Of a stretch of DNA of 64,000 bases, positions 35,954-44,107 are shown in pieces (the first letter of the stretch is position 1; the number at the start of each line of letters is the position of its first letter). The notes under the pieces were generated by a model. It made no database searches, was not told the DNA's origin, and was given only the letters and a program-made list of their open reading frames with translations. This DNA comes from Nocardia higoensis (GTDB lineage Bacteria > Actinomycetota > Actinomycetes > Mycobacteriales > Mycobacteriaceae). Where the stretch lies: the NCBI RefSeq assembly GCF_015477835.1, contig NZ_JADLQN010000001.1, positions 806,001-870,000 of the forward strand, given 5' to 3'. A program made the position numbers and the translations under genes.

Positions 35954-36319
35954 GGGGCGCTCCAGCGGTGAGAAGGACGACGGCTCCGAGATCGTCACGA
36001 TCGACGGCGCGACGGACATTACCGGACAGTAACCAGCGCTGTGCTGCGCAAATCGGTGAGCGTGGCGTTGTTCACACAATGCGCGCGACTCACAGTCGTG
36101 AGTTGTCATCAACCGGCGACCACTCCGCTATAGCCAGAACCTATCCGCTTGCGCGGCTGAGTACTTGCGCGTTCTGCCTGGAATGCGGCGTTTACCTCCG
36201 AGTGCCCGAGCGGGGCGTCGGCGGGCGGGTGGCTGGGCCGGAGGCCGATCGGTTAACGACCGGCGAGGGTGAATTCCGGGGACGCGGAGGGCCGGCGACG
36301 CAGAGGCGCGCGACAACTG
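35954..36319. other. Divergent intergenic region upstream of the beta-lactone-like operon
   Basis: About 365 bp without a gene. It must hold the promoter of the seven-gene operon. One dyad was seen, ACTCAC-AGTC-GTGAGT at 36088-36103, about 135 bp upstream of the first start codon, with an A+T-richer stretch around it. No confident -10/-35 pair could be placed. Confidence 0.5.
36088..36103. promoter_or_regulatory. 16-bp inverted repeat upstream of the nlt-like operon
   Basis: ACTCAC and GTGAGT form 6-bp arms around the spacer AGTC. The position between the divergent operons suggests an operator, but no regulator can be linked to it and the arms are short. Confidence 0.35.
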
Positions 36320-36350
36320 TTGACCTTGACCCGAGGTCAATGTTCAAGCT
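36320..36350 (+). promoter_or_regulatory. MerR-type promoter with 19-bp spacer and dyad
   Basis: TTGACC (-35, 36320-36325) and CAAGCT (-10, 36345-36350) are 19 bp apart, the stretched spacing that MerR activators need. The spacer holds TTGACC-CGA-GGTCAA (36326-36340), a 15-bp dyad. The ATG at 36357 falls where transcription should start, so the mRNA is probably leaderless. The MerR gene is the second gene of this operon, so autoregulation is expected. Confidence 0.7.
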
Positions 36351-36356
36351 CATCGC

Positions 36357-37172
36357 ATGATCACATCGACATCCGGCAACTCGACCCCGTCCACCTGGTC
36401 CGGCATGGTGCCGGTCGACGACACGGCGTTGGCCGTGACCGACACCGGTGGCCCCGGCCGACCCCTCGTCTACTTGAACGGCTCCTACGCCGACCGGTCG
36501 CCGTGGCGGCCGCTGATCGGTGAACTCGGCGACGACTACCGGCACATCACCTTCGACGAACGGGCCCGAGGCAAGTCGAAGCGGTCGGCCGACTATTCCT
36601 TCGAGGCGTGCCTACGCGACATCGACGCCGTCCTCGCGGCCACCGGTGTGGAGCGTCCCCTGCTCGTCGGCTGGTCCTACGGCGCGCTGCTCGCGGTGCA
36701 CTGGGCCGATCGAAACCCGGACCGCGTCGCCGGGGTGGTGTCCGTGGACGGCGCCATGCCGTACGGTCTGACAGGTGAGGAAGGCGAGGCACGAATCCGA
36801 AAGCTGTTCCACCGCATGAGGTTCCTGCTTCCCCTCGCGCGTCCGATGGGCCTGGCCGCGCGGATGAGCGCCGACCAGCACGCCGAGGTCAATATCGAGG
36901 CCAATCGGTTGCACGCCGCCCTTGCACCGGTCCTCCAGCGCGCCGACTACCCCGTGCGCTACGTTCTCGCGACGGGCGCCAACCTCGGTGGCGGCGAAGA
37001 AGAGATGGAGGCGGTGCGCGCGTCTCTGGATCCGGTGCTCGCGGTCAACCCGAATCTGCGGGTCAGCGCGAAGGTCGCGAGCAACCACTCGCACATCCTC
37101 CGCAAGGACTTCCGGGCCGTGGCCGACGCGGTGCGCGAGCTCGCCGCCCTCGGCGAGCGAAAGGCGATCTGA
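36357..37172 (+). CDS. Alpha/beta-hydrolase
   Basis: 271 residues. The nucleophile elbow is VGWSYGALLA with Ser; the oxyanion region is LVYLNGSYADRSPW, D in the strand-7 region precedes LAVNPNLRVSAKVA, and the likely catalytic His is in SNHSHIL. It is a serine hydrolase of unknown substrate, probably an esterase or lactonase-type enzyme. It starts without a leader behind a MerR-type promoter and is followed 4 bp later by that MerR gene. It lies divergent to the beta-lactone-like operon. It is not an OleB homologue by its nucleophile, which in OleB is Asp. Confidence 0.8.
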   Translation: MITSTSGNSTPSTWSGMVPVDDTALAVTDTGGPGRPLVYLNGSYADRSPWRPLIGELGDDYRHITFDERARGKSKRSADYSFEACLRDIDAVLAATGVERPLLVGWSYGALLAVHWADRNPDRVAGVVSVDGAMPYGLTGEEGEARIRKLFHRMRFLLPLARPMGLAARMSADQHAEVNIEANRLHAALAPVLQRADYPVRYVLATGANLGGGEEEMEAVRASLDPVLAVNPNLRVSAKVASNHSHILRKDFRAVADAVRELAALGERKAI

Positions 37173-37176
37173 GGAG

Positions 37177-37962
37177 ATGCGCATCGGCGTCACGATCGGG
37201 CAGGCGGCGGCATTCGCCGGCGTCACCGTCAAGACCGTGCGGCACTACCACAAGCACGGATTGCTCGACGAACCCCCGCGCGACAGCAGCGGCTACCGGC
37301 GATACCGATCGGCCGACCTGTCCCGGCTGGTGCAGATCCGTACCTTGGCCGCGGCGGGAGTGCCGTTGGCCGAGATCGGGCCGCTGCTCGAGGCCGACGC
37401 GACGCTGTTCGCCGCCGCAATCGACGACGTCGAACGCCAACTCACCGAACGGATCGAGGACCTGCTCGCCCGGCGGGCCACCCTGCGGCGGCTGGCGGCC
37501 GGCGACCGGGCCCTGCTGCCGGAACGCGTCGTGGCATTGCTGAAGCGAATGCCCGAGCTGGGCCTGACTCCGGACCAGGTGGCGGCCGTGCGGGAAGGGC
37601 TGGTACTGGCCAAAGCGCTTGTCCCCGAGGGATTCGAACAGTACCTCGACGATCTCGAACTCGCGCTCGACGACCCGCGCTTCGTCGCTCTGAACAAACG
37701 CGCCCTGGAAGCCGCGGCCTGGAAGCCGGACGACCCTCGCCTACCCGAACTCGCCGCTGACATGGCCGGAACCTATCTCGCGAACCCGGCGCTGCTGAAG
37801 GTGGTGACCGCCTTTCAGGCCCGCACCGAGACCGGAACCCGCTACCGGTTGATCCGGGATTACGCCGAGGAGCGGGATTCGGCCACGGCCCGGCTCACCG
37901 CGCTGGTGGAAGTCGAGCTGCGGGCCGCGGGGATCGTGATTCCGGGGCCGGATTCCGACTGA
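37177..37962 (+). CDS. MerR-family transcriptional regulator
   Basis: 261 residues from ATG 37177, directly after GAGGAG. The winged HTH is IGQAAAFAGVTVKTVRHYHK followed by SSGYRRYRSADLSRLVQI. A coiled-coil dimerisation helix (VERQLTERIEDLLARRATL) and a long helical C-terminal domain of about 150 residues follow, TipAS-like in size, which would bind a small ligand. It most likely activates its own operon through the dyad at 36326-36340. Confidence 0.87.
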   Translation: MRIGVTIGQAAAFAGVTVKTVRHYHKHGLLDEPPRDSSGYRRYRSADLSRLVQIRTLAAAGVPLAEIGPLLEADATLFAAAIDDVERQLTERIEDLLARRATLRRLAAGDRALLPERVVALLKRMPELGLTPDQVAAVREGLVLAKALVPEGFEQYLDDLELALDDPRFVALNKRALEAAAWKPDDPRLPELAADMAGTYLANPALLKVVTAFQARTETGTRYRLIRDYAEERDSATARLTALVEVELRAAGIVIPGPDSD

Positions 37963-37995
37963 CCTCCCATTAGATCCACGCGGCCTGCGGCGAAA

Positions 37996-39513
37996 TCAGC
38001 GGCAGGCCGCGCCCGCGCAGGTGGCCAACTCGTTCAACCGCCGGTCGAGCTGGGCCACCAGGTCCGCGTTGGCGGCGCGGCCTTCGGGGGTCTTGACGAG
38101 ATTGGTGAGCTGATAGGGATCCACCTCCAGGTCGTAGAGCTCGTATTCGCGCTCGGGGAGCGGACGCTCCCGCTCGTACCAGCGCACGTACAGGTAGCGC
38201 TGGTTGCGGATGCCGACCCAGGACGGCATGTCCAGGATGTATTGCAGCGGAGTGTCCGTGCCGGGAATCTGCTCCTGCGCGATGCCGAACCGCCCGCCGT
38301 AGCCCGCGCCACCGTACTCGGCGGCGAAATCGGTTCGCCACGAGGCGTTCTCGCCGCGCAGCACGGGGGTGAGCGAGCGGCCGTCCATCCGATCCGTCCC
38401 GCCGATCCCGGCCCAGTCCAGGATGGTGGGTGCCAGATCGATCGACAGTGCCATGGCGTCGGAGCGCCCGCGCGCGATACCCGGCCCCGCGATCGCGAAC
38501 GGCACCCGCATGGATTCCTCGTAGGGCGCCATCTTCTGGGTGAGGCGATGCGCGCCGAGGCTGTAGCCGTTGTCGGAGGTGAAGATCAGGTAGGTGTTGT
38601 CGAGCTCGCCGGTCTCGGCGAGGGTCGCCACGATGCTCGCCACCATCTCGTCGAGTGACTTCAGCGCGCCCAGTCGGTTGGTGTAGTCGACGTCGTTGGT
38701 GGCCTCGATCGTCGCGGCTCGGGGGAGTGCGGTGTCGATCAGCCAGGTGGGTTTGTCGGAGACGTCGGCCTCCTGGTAGTTCGGCGAGCGAGGTGCGGCG
38801 GTGGGCACGGTTTCGGCCATGTGGCGCGGTGCGGGCGGAATCGGGAAATGCGGTGCGGTCGATGCCGCGTACCAGAAGAACGGCTGCCTGGATGCGGCCG
38901 ATTCGGTGATGAAGCGCCGGGATTTCTCGGCGACGACATCGGTCTGGTAATCCTGTGGCGCCACACCGTATTTCACGAAGCGGCCGTTCTCGTTGAGGGT
39001 GTAGTTGTATCCGGCGTACAGGAAGTTGTCGACGCCGGCGTTCCAGTCGTCCCAGCCGGGCGGGATGTGACCGGGGTCGTCCTCGAGACCGTTGAGGTAT
39101 TTACCCGCCATCCCGGTCCGGTATCCGCTGTCGCGCAGGGCGGTGACGAAGGTGCGCGACTCGTTGCCGTTGGCGCGGAATGTCTCGAATCCGCCGACGG
39201 GGCCCGCGTTGGTCAGCACCCCGGTGTTGTGACCGTAGTTGCCGGTCAGGATGGAGGATCGGGCCGCGCAGCAGATCGGCAGCGGCGCGAATCCCTCGGC
39301 GAATTCGACACCGCGGTCCCTGATCAGCTCGGCGGTGCGCGGCATGGCTTCCCACACCGGAGTGGTCACCGCGTCGAGGTCGTCGGCGAGGATCATCACC
39401 ACATTGGGGCGATCGTCCTCCAGTGCCGACGCGGCGGAAACACACATCGTGGAGGCGGAGGCGACTACCAGGGATACGGTCAGCGCCCGTCGCGCTGTTC
39501 GCACGGTGAACAT
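37996..39513 (-). CDS. Exported sulfatase, second paralogue
   Basis: 505 residues from ATG 39513, behind AGAGGAG. A signal peptide (RRALTVSLVVASASTMCVSA) precedes DDLDAVTTPVW, which carries metal-binding aspartates. The formylglycine site is PICCAARSSILTG with Cys81, a C-x-A-x-R form accepted by formylglycine-generating enzymes. APHFPIPPAPRHM and FTSDNGYSLGAHR carry further active-site residues. It is closely related along its whole length to the truncated gene at 1-1493, on the same strand about 36 kb away, and must come from duplication. Its substrate, perhaps a sulfated glycan or lipid, is not known. Confidence 0.9.
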   Translation of the reverse strand: MFTVRTARRALTVSLVVASASTMCVSAASALEDDRPNVVMILADDLDAVTTPVWEAMPRTAELIRDRGVEFAEGFAPLPICCAARSSILTGNYGHNTGVLTNAGPVGGFETFRANGNESRTFVTALRDSGYRTGMAGKYLNGLEDDPGHIPPGWDDWNAGVDNFLYAGYNYTLNENGRFVKYGVAPQDYQTDVVAEKSRRFITESAASRQPFFWYAASTAPHFPIPPAPRHMAETVPTAAPRSPNYQEADVSDKPTWLIDTALPRAATIEATNDVDYTNRLGALKSLDEMVASIVATLAETGELDNTYLIFTSDNGYSLGAHRLTQKMAPYEESMRVPFAIAGPGIARGRSDAMALSIDLAPTILDWAGIGGTDRMDGRSLTPVLRGENASWRTDFAAEYGGAGYGGRFGIAQEQIPGTDTPLQYILDMPSWVGIRNQRYLYVRWYERERPLPEREYELYDLEVDPYQLTNLVKTPEGRAANADLVAQLDRRLNELATCAGAACR

Positions 39514-39647
39514 CTCGAACTCCTCTGGACTCGACAAGCTTCGGCGCGGTTCTTGATCGTCGTAGCCTAGAGGTCTGCTGCGGCGCGACGCTGTCGACGG
39601 GGCCGTGTGCATGGCATCCGGTCCACGGCAGCGGCTCGCCACCGCGT

Positions 39648-40103
39648 CTATCTCTCGGCGATCTCGCGCAGGTGCTCGAATCCGGCGGCGGCCGCCATCT
39701 CCGGCAGCCGGATGATCCGGCCGCCCCGGCCCCAGCGCCCGTCGGGCACTTCGTCGAAGGTGACCGACGTGACCAACCGTCTGCCGCCGAGATCGGTGGC
39801 GGTATCGCGAGCGGCGCGTTCGAGGTCTGCGGCGAATCGATCGCGACGAACCGGATCGAGTACCCCCTCGCCGACGGTGAAGTCGACGAGCACCAGCGCC
39901 ACCAGCTCATCGGCCTTCAGGCCGCCGCAGTAGGTACGGCCGGGTGGGATCTCGTCGTGGAAGGCCACCGCCTTCAGCCTCGCTTGCGGTGTGTCCGGGA
40001 TGGATTCGGCGCGCCAGCTCGCTTCGGTGAGCCGGGCGACCAGGGTGTCGACAGCGGAGTCGGAAAAGGCGCCGGCCGATGTCCGGATGTGCAGAAAGGG
40101 CAT
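39648..40103 (-). CDS. Tautomerase-superfamily protein
   Basis: 151 residues. The start at ATG 40103 is chosen because it gives MPFLHIRTSAG, placing Pro directly after Met; removal of Met exposes the catalytic N-terminal proline of 4-oxalocrotonate tautomerase-like enzymes. FHDEIPPGRTYCGGL and VDFTVGEGVLDPVRRDRFAA fit a fused two-unit (cis-CaaD/MSAD-like) length. It would act on enol/keto small molecules. It is divergent from a GlxA-type regulator across a short intergenic with a dyad, so the pair is probably one switch. Confidence 0.72.
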   Translation of the reverse strand: MPFLHIRTSAGAFSDSAVDTLVARLTEASWRAESIPDTPQARLKAVAFHDEIPPGRTYCGGLKADELVALVLVDFTVGEGVLDPVRRDRFAADLERAARDTATDLGGRRLVTSVTFDEVPDGRWGRGGRIIRLPEMAAAAGFEHLREIAER

Positions 40104-40150
40104 GCCGATCACGCTACGAACGCCGCACGTTCCACAGAAGTGGCTATATC

Positions 40151-40164
40151 GACAATAAATTGTC
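40151..40164. promoter_or_regulatory. Dyad GACAAT-AA-ATTGTC between tautomerase and GlxA genes
   Basis: The 6-bp arms GACAAT and ATTGTC are exact reverse complements with a 2-base centre. The element lies in an A+T-rich patch 12 bp before the GlxA-type start and 47 bp before the tautomerase start. It is placed to control both genes. Confidence 0.55.
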
Positions 40165-40176
40165 TATTCTCGCCAC

Positions 40177-41148
40177 ATGCTCGCGATCGATCTGCTGGTG
40201 TTGCCGGGCTCGGGACCGGTCGGCGTGGCGACCACGGTGGATCTCGCGGAGGCGCTCACCCGGAGCCGCACCGACGGAAGCCGGTCCGTCGACGTGCGGG
40301 TGGTGGGTGGTGACGGTGGCGCGGTGGCGCTGCGCGGTGGGATGTCGATACCGGCGATCCCGCTCGCGGAGACCGGATCAGCACGGCCGTGGGTGGTGAT
40401 CCCCGGCATCGGAGTGTCCGGTGCGACCGAGGTCGAGCGACGATTGACCGATCACGAGGTGCGCGCTGCCGCGAAGTGGGTCGCTTCCGGAGCCCGTGGC
40501 GGGTCCCGGATCGCCGCGTCCTGCACCGGCACGTTCCTCGCGGCCGAGGCGGGCGTGCTGAGCGATCGCACCGTCACCACGACCTGGTGGCTGGCCGGAG
40601 TGTTCGCCGCACGCTATCCGCGCTGCCGGGTCGACGCCGATCGGATGCTGGTTCGCGACGGTCCGGTGCTGACCGCGGGCGCAGCCCTGGGGCACGTCGA
40701 TCTGTTGCTGGCGCTCATCGAGGAAGAGTTCGGTTCGACGACAGCCCACGCGGTTTCATCGAGAATCGCTGTGGCGCCGCGCATCTCGCAGACACCGTTT
40801 CGGCGCAGCACGGTCTACCGCGAGCTGGACCCGGACCTGGTGACCGTCGAACGATATGTGCTGGACCATCTCGATCAGCCGATCCGTCTCGCCGAACTGG
40901 CGGCTGCCGCGCGGCTGTCCTCGCGCACGCTCACCCGACGGGTGCAGGGCGCCACCGGTCTGTCGCCCATCCAGTTCGTTCAGCGCATCCGAGTGGAGAC
41001 CGCGCTGGACCTGTTGCGTGACCCGCACCGCAGCGTCACCGAGGTCGCCCACGCCGTCGGACTGGCCGACGCATCGACTCTGCATCGACTACTGCGTCGC
41101 ACGACCGGTCAGCCACCCGGGTGGTTCCGGAACGGCGCCGCGGGTTGA
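40177..41148 (+). CDS. GlxA-type AraC regulator with DJ-1/PfpI domain
   Basis: 323 residues. The N-terminal 190 residues form the DJ-1/PfpI fold: AIDLLVLPGSGPVGVAT, and AASCTGTFLAAEAGVLSDRT with the elbow Cys. The C-terminal AraC unit reads IRLAELAAAARLSSRTLTRR and SVTEVAHAVGLADASTLHRL. It likely senses a metabolite and regulates the divergent tautomerase. The DUF4236 gene converges on its 3' end, 12 bp away. Confidence 0.87.
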   Translation: MLAIDLLVLPGSGPVGVATTVDLAEALTRSRTDGSRSVDVRVVGGDGGAVALRGGMSIPAIPLAETGSARPWVVIPGIGVSGATEVERRLTDHEVRAAAKWVASGARGGSRIAASCTGTFLAAEAGVLSDRTVTTTWWLAGVFAARYPRCRVDADRMLVRDGPVLTAGAALGHVDLLLALIEEEFGSTTAHAVSSRIAVAPRISQTPFRRSTVYRELDPDLVTVERYVLDHLDQPIRLAELAAAARLSSRTLTRRVQGATGLSPIQFVQRIRVETALDLLRDPHRSVTEVAHAVGLADASTLHRLLRRTTGQPPGWFRNGAAG

Positions 41149-41160
41149 CCCCGGCGCGGC

Positions 41161-41328
41161 TCAGCGCTGGCGCCAGCTGAGCGGACCCGGCAGGTCCACG
41201 CTGTTCTTCTTGGTGCGGGAATTCCACGACCAGGGGCCGATCTTGATACCCCAGGAGGACAGGCCCTGCTGGGTGAAGTTGAACTTCAGCGGTCCGAAGG
41301 ATTTGCGCTGACGGAATCTGATGGGCAT
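41161..41328 (-). CDS. DUF4236-type small protein
   Basis: 55 residues from ATG 41328, five bases after GGGAGGA. The text PIRFRQRKSFGPLKFNFTQQ, then GLSSWGIKIGPWSWNSRTKK, is a compact form of DUF4236, a short beta-rich domain beginning with a fixed (M)xxRFRxSxxxGP pattern. Role unknown. The strong ribosome site and family match argue that this short frame is real. Confidence 0.7.
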   Translation of the reverse strand: MPIRFRQRKSFGPLKFNFTQQGLSSWGIKIGPWSWNSRTKKNSVDLPGPLSWRQR

Positions 41329-41400
41329 GTGCGTCCTCCCTGATCTGTCGCCAGGGTAACCGATTCCGTTCTGTCTCAATCGCTTCACAGCGGAGAAGTA

Positions 41401-42669
41401 ATGAGCGGCACCACGCGCTTCCTGCCGGCAGCAACCGGCCGAGGCCCACGACCAGACAGGGCAGCCGGGGCACCCGGTTTGGGCGCACCCGCTCCGGGCA
41501 CCACTCGATCAGCGCGGGACGAACCGACCCGCGGTCGACCGAGAGAATGCATGCGAGCGAGGCGAACCGACGTGGCGACAGAACGCAATGAGCCGGGCGT
41601 GCCCGGTGACACAGCTGCCGAACCAGCGACAAGACGCGATACTTCCGCCACGACGGGCCTGGCGCGCACCGCTGGAGCCGAACCCGGCGCCGATCCGTCC
41701 GCGCCCGAGAGTCCGGCCGATCTGTCGAAGCCCTCGCTGGTCGCGACGGTGAAGCGCTCGGCGAAGCAGTTCCGGAGCGACAATCTCACCGACCTGGCGG
41801 CCGCGCTCACCTACTACGCCGTACTGGCGATCGTGCCCGGTCTCATTGTGCTGTTCTCGCTGCTCGGTCTGCTGGGACCGAGCGCCGCCGACGAGCTGGC
41901 GAGACAGGCCGAACAGCTCGCGCCGGGTTCGAGCGCCGATTTCGTGCACACGCTCATCACCCAGGCGCAGGAGAATCAGCGCAGCGCCGGGCTCGGTGCG
42001 ATCCTCGGCCTCGCGGTCGCGCTGTGGTCGGCCTCGGGCTTCGTCGCGGCGTTCATGCGCGCGTCGAACGTCGTCTACGGGATCCCGGAGGGCAGGCCGA
42101 TCTGGAAGACCGCGCCCATCCGGCTCGGCGTCACTCTCGTTTCGGTGCTCCTGCTGGTCGTCAGCGCGGTCATCGTGGTGGCCAGCGGGCCGGTCGCCCA
42201 GCAACTCGGCGACCTTCTCGGCGTCGGGGACACCGCTGTGACCATCTGGAACATCGCCAAGTGGCCGGTGCTGTTCGTCGTCGTGACGGTGCTGCTCGCC
42301 ATCCTGTTCTGGGCCAGCCCGAACGCCGAGCAGGGCGGCGTGAAATGGATCAGTCCCGGCGGCGTCGTCGCGGTGGTCATCTGGGTGCTCATATCGGCGC
42401 TGTTCGCCGTCTACATCGCCAACTTCTCCTCCTACGACGAGACCTACGGCTCGCTCGCCGGGGTCGTGATCTTCCTGGTGTGGTTGTGGCTGACCAATAT
42501 CGCGCTGCTGCTCGGTGCCGAGATCAATGCCGAACTCGACCACGCCAGAGCCATCGCGGCCGGCCTGCCCGATAATGTCGAGCCCTTCGCCGAACCGCGC
42601 GACACCCGCACGTTCGACGAGTCGGAGAAGGAGGCGGTCAGGTCCGCCCAGTCCCTCCGACGTGACTGA
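41401..42669 (+). CDS. YihY/BrkB-family membrane protein
   Basis: 422 residues from ATG 41401, six bases after GGAGA; an ATG at 41551 is an alternative. The first 110 residues are a disordered Pro/Ala/Arg tail. The YihY core follows: FRSDNLTDLAAALTYYAVLA, GLGAILGLAVALWSASGFVA, and a late AGVVIFLVWLWLTNIALLLG. Six transmembrane helices are visible. Members are inner-membrane proteins once misnamed RNase BN; transport or envelope roles have been proposed. No operon partners are evident. Confidence 0.83.
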   Translation: MSGTTRFLPAATGRGPRPDRAAGAPGLGAPAPGTTRSARDEPTRGRPRECMRARRTDVATERNEPGVPGDTAAEPATRRDTSATTGLARTAGAEPGADPSAPESPADLSKPSLVATVKRSAKQFRSDNLTDLAAALTYYAVLAIVPGLIVLFSLLGLLGPSAADELARQAEQLAPGSSADFVHTLITQAQENQRSAGLGAILGLAVALWSASGFVAAFMRASNVVYGIPEGRPIWKTAPIRLGVTLVSVLLLVVSAVIVVASGPVAQQLGDLLGVGDTAVTIWNIAKWPVLFVVVTVLLAILFWASPNAEQGGVKWISPGGVVAVVIWVLISALFAVYIANFSSYDETYGSLAGVVIFLVWLWLTNIALLLGAEINAELDHARAIAAGLPDNVEPFAEPRDTRTFDESEKEAVRSAQSLRRD

Positions 42670-42786
42670 ATGCCCGCGAATCCGGCCTGCGTCCGCGCGG
42701 TGCTCCGTCCGTAGCCGACGGCGGCGCTGAGGCGGCGACGGTGACCTGGTCGCCGGCCGCTCGCGGGAATGCTTCAGGATGGGCGC

Positions 42787-43290
42787 ATGGCGATCCAGGT
42801 ACCGACTGTCGAACAGATCCGTGAGCTTCCCGCCGTGCTGACCACGGAGGTGACCGATCGCGAGATCGACGCCAACGGTCACATGAATGTGGTCCACTAC
42901 CTGTCGAACAACATCCACGCCGCCGATATCCTGCTGCGCGCGCTCGGCGTCGACGACAACTATCGCGGCGAGCGCCGGGTCGGCTTGTTCACCACCGAGC
43001 ACCACATCGCCTACCACAGCGAACTGCGCGAGGGCGACTCGCTGTCGGTGCACGTGCGCATTCTCGACCGCGGTGAGAAGGCCGTGCACATGATGACCTT
43101 TCTCGTGGATCGGGGGCGGGAACGCCTGTCCAACACCCTCGAAATCCTGCTGGTCCATGTCGATCTCGACACCCGGCGGGCCGCGCCGATCCCGGACGAT
43201 CTGGCGATCGGGCTCGACGAGCTGATCGCGGCCTCGGGGAAGTTGAGCTGGGAAGCGCCGACCTGCGGGGTGATGGGCATCCGTCGCTAG
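42787..43290 (+). CDS. Hotdog-fold acyl-CoA thioesterase
   Basis: 167 residues from ATG 42787. The 4HBT-type core begins with VTDREIDANGHMNVVHYLSN, in which the Asp and the NGHMN stretch form the catalytic helix start, and continues with HHIAYHSELREGDSLSVHVR. The enzyme should hydrolyse an acyl-CoA thioester. The nitroreductase gene follows 9 bp downstream, so the two are probably co-transcribed. The acyl substrate is unknown. Confidence 0.82.
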   Translation: MAIQVPTVEQIRELPAVLTTEVTDREIDANGHMNVVHYLSNNIHAADILLRALGVDDNYRGERRVGLFTTEHHIAYHSELREGDSLSVHVRILDRGEKAVHMMTFLVDRGRERLSNTLEILLVHVDLDTRRAAPIPDDLAIGLDELIAASGKLSWEAPTCGVMGIRR

Positions 43291-43299
43291 GATCACCCC

Positions 43300-43956
43300 A
43301 TGCCGATCGAAGTGGATCTGTCCACCGACGAACTCCTGTCGACCACCCGCACCGTGCGCAAACGCCTCGACCTGGACCGCCCGGTTCCGGTCGAGATCGT
43401 CCGGGAATGTCTCGAGCTGGCGGTGCAGGCGCCGAGCGGGTCGAACAGTCAGGGCTGGCACTGGGTCGTGGTCACCGATGCCGAGAAGCGCAGGCAACTC
43501 GGTGAGTTGTACCGGCGAGGATTCGAGGCGTACGCGGCGGCGCCGGAGTACCTCGGCAAGCGCTCCACCGGCGACCCCGAGGCCGACGCGGTCGGGCAGC
43601 GGGTCGCCAGTTCGGCCGAGTACCTGGCCGAGCGGATGGGCCAGGTGCCGGTCCTGCTGATCCCCTGCCTGTCCAACCGCGTCGACAACGCCGCGAGCGC
43701 CCACAGCGCCTCGTACTGGGGCTCGCTGTTCCCCGCGGTGTGGAGCTTCTGTCTGGCCGCCCGCTCGCGTGGGCTCGGAACCGCCTGGACCACACTGCAT
43801 CTGAGCTACGAACGGGAAGCCGCCGACATTCTCGGCATCCCGTACGAGAAGGTGTCGCAGGGCGCGATGCTGCCGGTCGCCTACACCAAGGGCACCGCCT
43901 TCAAGCCCGCGCCGCGCAAGAGCTTGGACCCCATCGTGCATGTCGACGGCTGGTGA
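43300..43956 (+). CDS. Nitroreductase-family FMN oxidoreductase
   Basis: 218 residues. STTRTVRKRLDLDRPVPVEI carries the FMN-binding Arg pair, AVQAPSGSNSQGWHWVVV is the family signature, and SLFPAVWSFCLAARSRGLGT with GIPYEKVSQGAMLPVAY completes the flavin site. The enzyme would reduce nitro compounds, quinones or enones with NAD(P)H as a dimer. It lies 9 bp after the thioesterase gene. Confidence 0.86.
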   Translation: MPIEVDLSTDELLSTTRTVRKRLDLDRPVPVEIVRECLELAVQAPSGSNSQGWHWVVVTDAEKRRQLGELYRRGFEAYAAAPEYLGKRSTGDPEADAVGQRVASSAEYLAERMGQVPVLLIPCLSNRVDNAASAHSASYWGSLFPAVWSFCLAARSRGLGTAWTTLHLSYEREAADILGIPYEKVSQGAMLPVAYTKGTAFKPAPRKSLDPIVHVDGW

Positions 43957-44107
43957 CGACCACCATCGAGTTGCTTCCGCGCTCGGCCGGGGCGACCGAG
44001 CCCTGTGCTCGCGAAGTGCTGAAACCTTTGCGACGCAAGGATATCGGCCGATCCGCTTTCACCGAGAGCAGAACGTGTCACTCCGAAAAGCGATTACCGT
44101 GTGACAG

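Noticed and set aside
36357..37172. Alpha/beta-hydrolase as OleB (beta-lactone decarboxylase)
   Set aside because: OleB has an Asp nucleophile of the haloalkane dehalogenase type; this enzyme has a Ser in GWSYG and is transcribed divergently.
41509..43941. 810-codon open frame on the minus strand
   Set aside because: It spans three plus-strand genes with good family motifs; its text is repetitive and charged with no domain.
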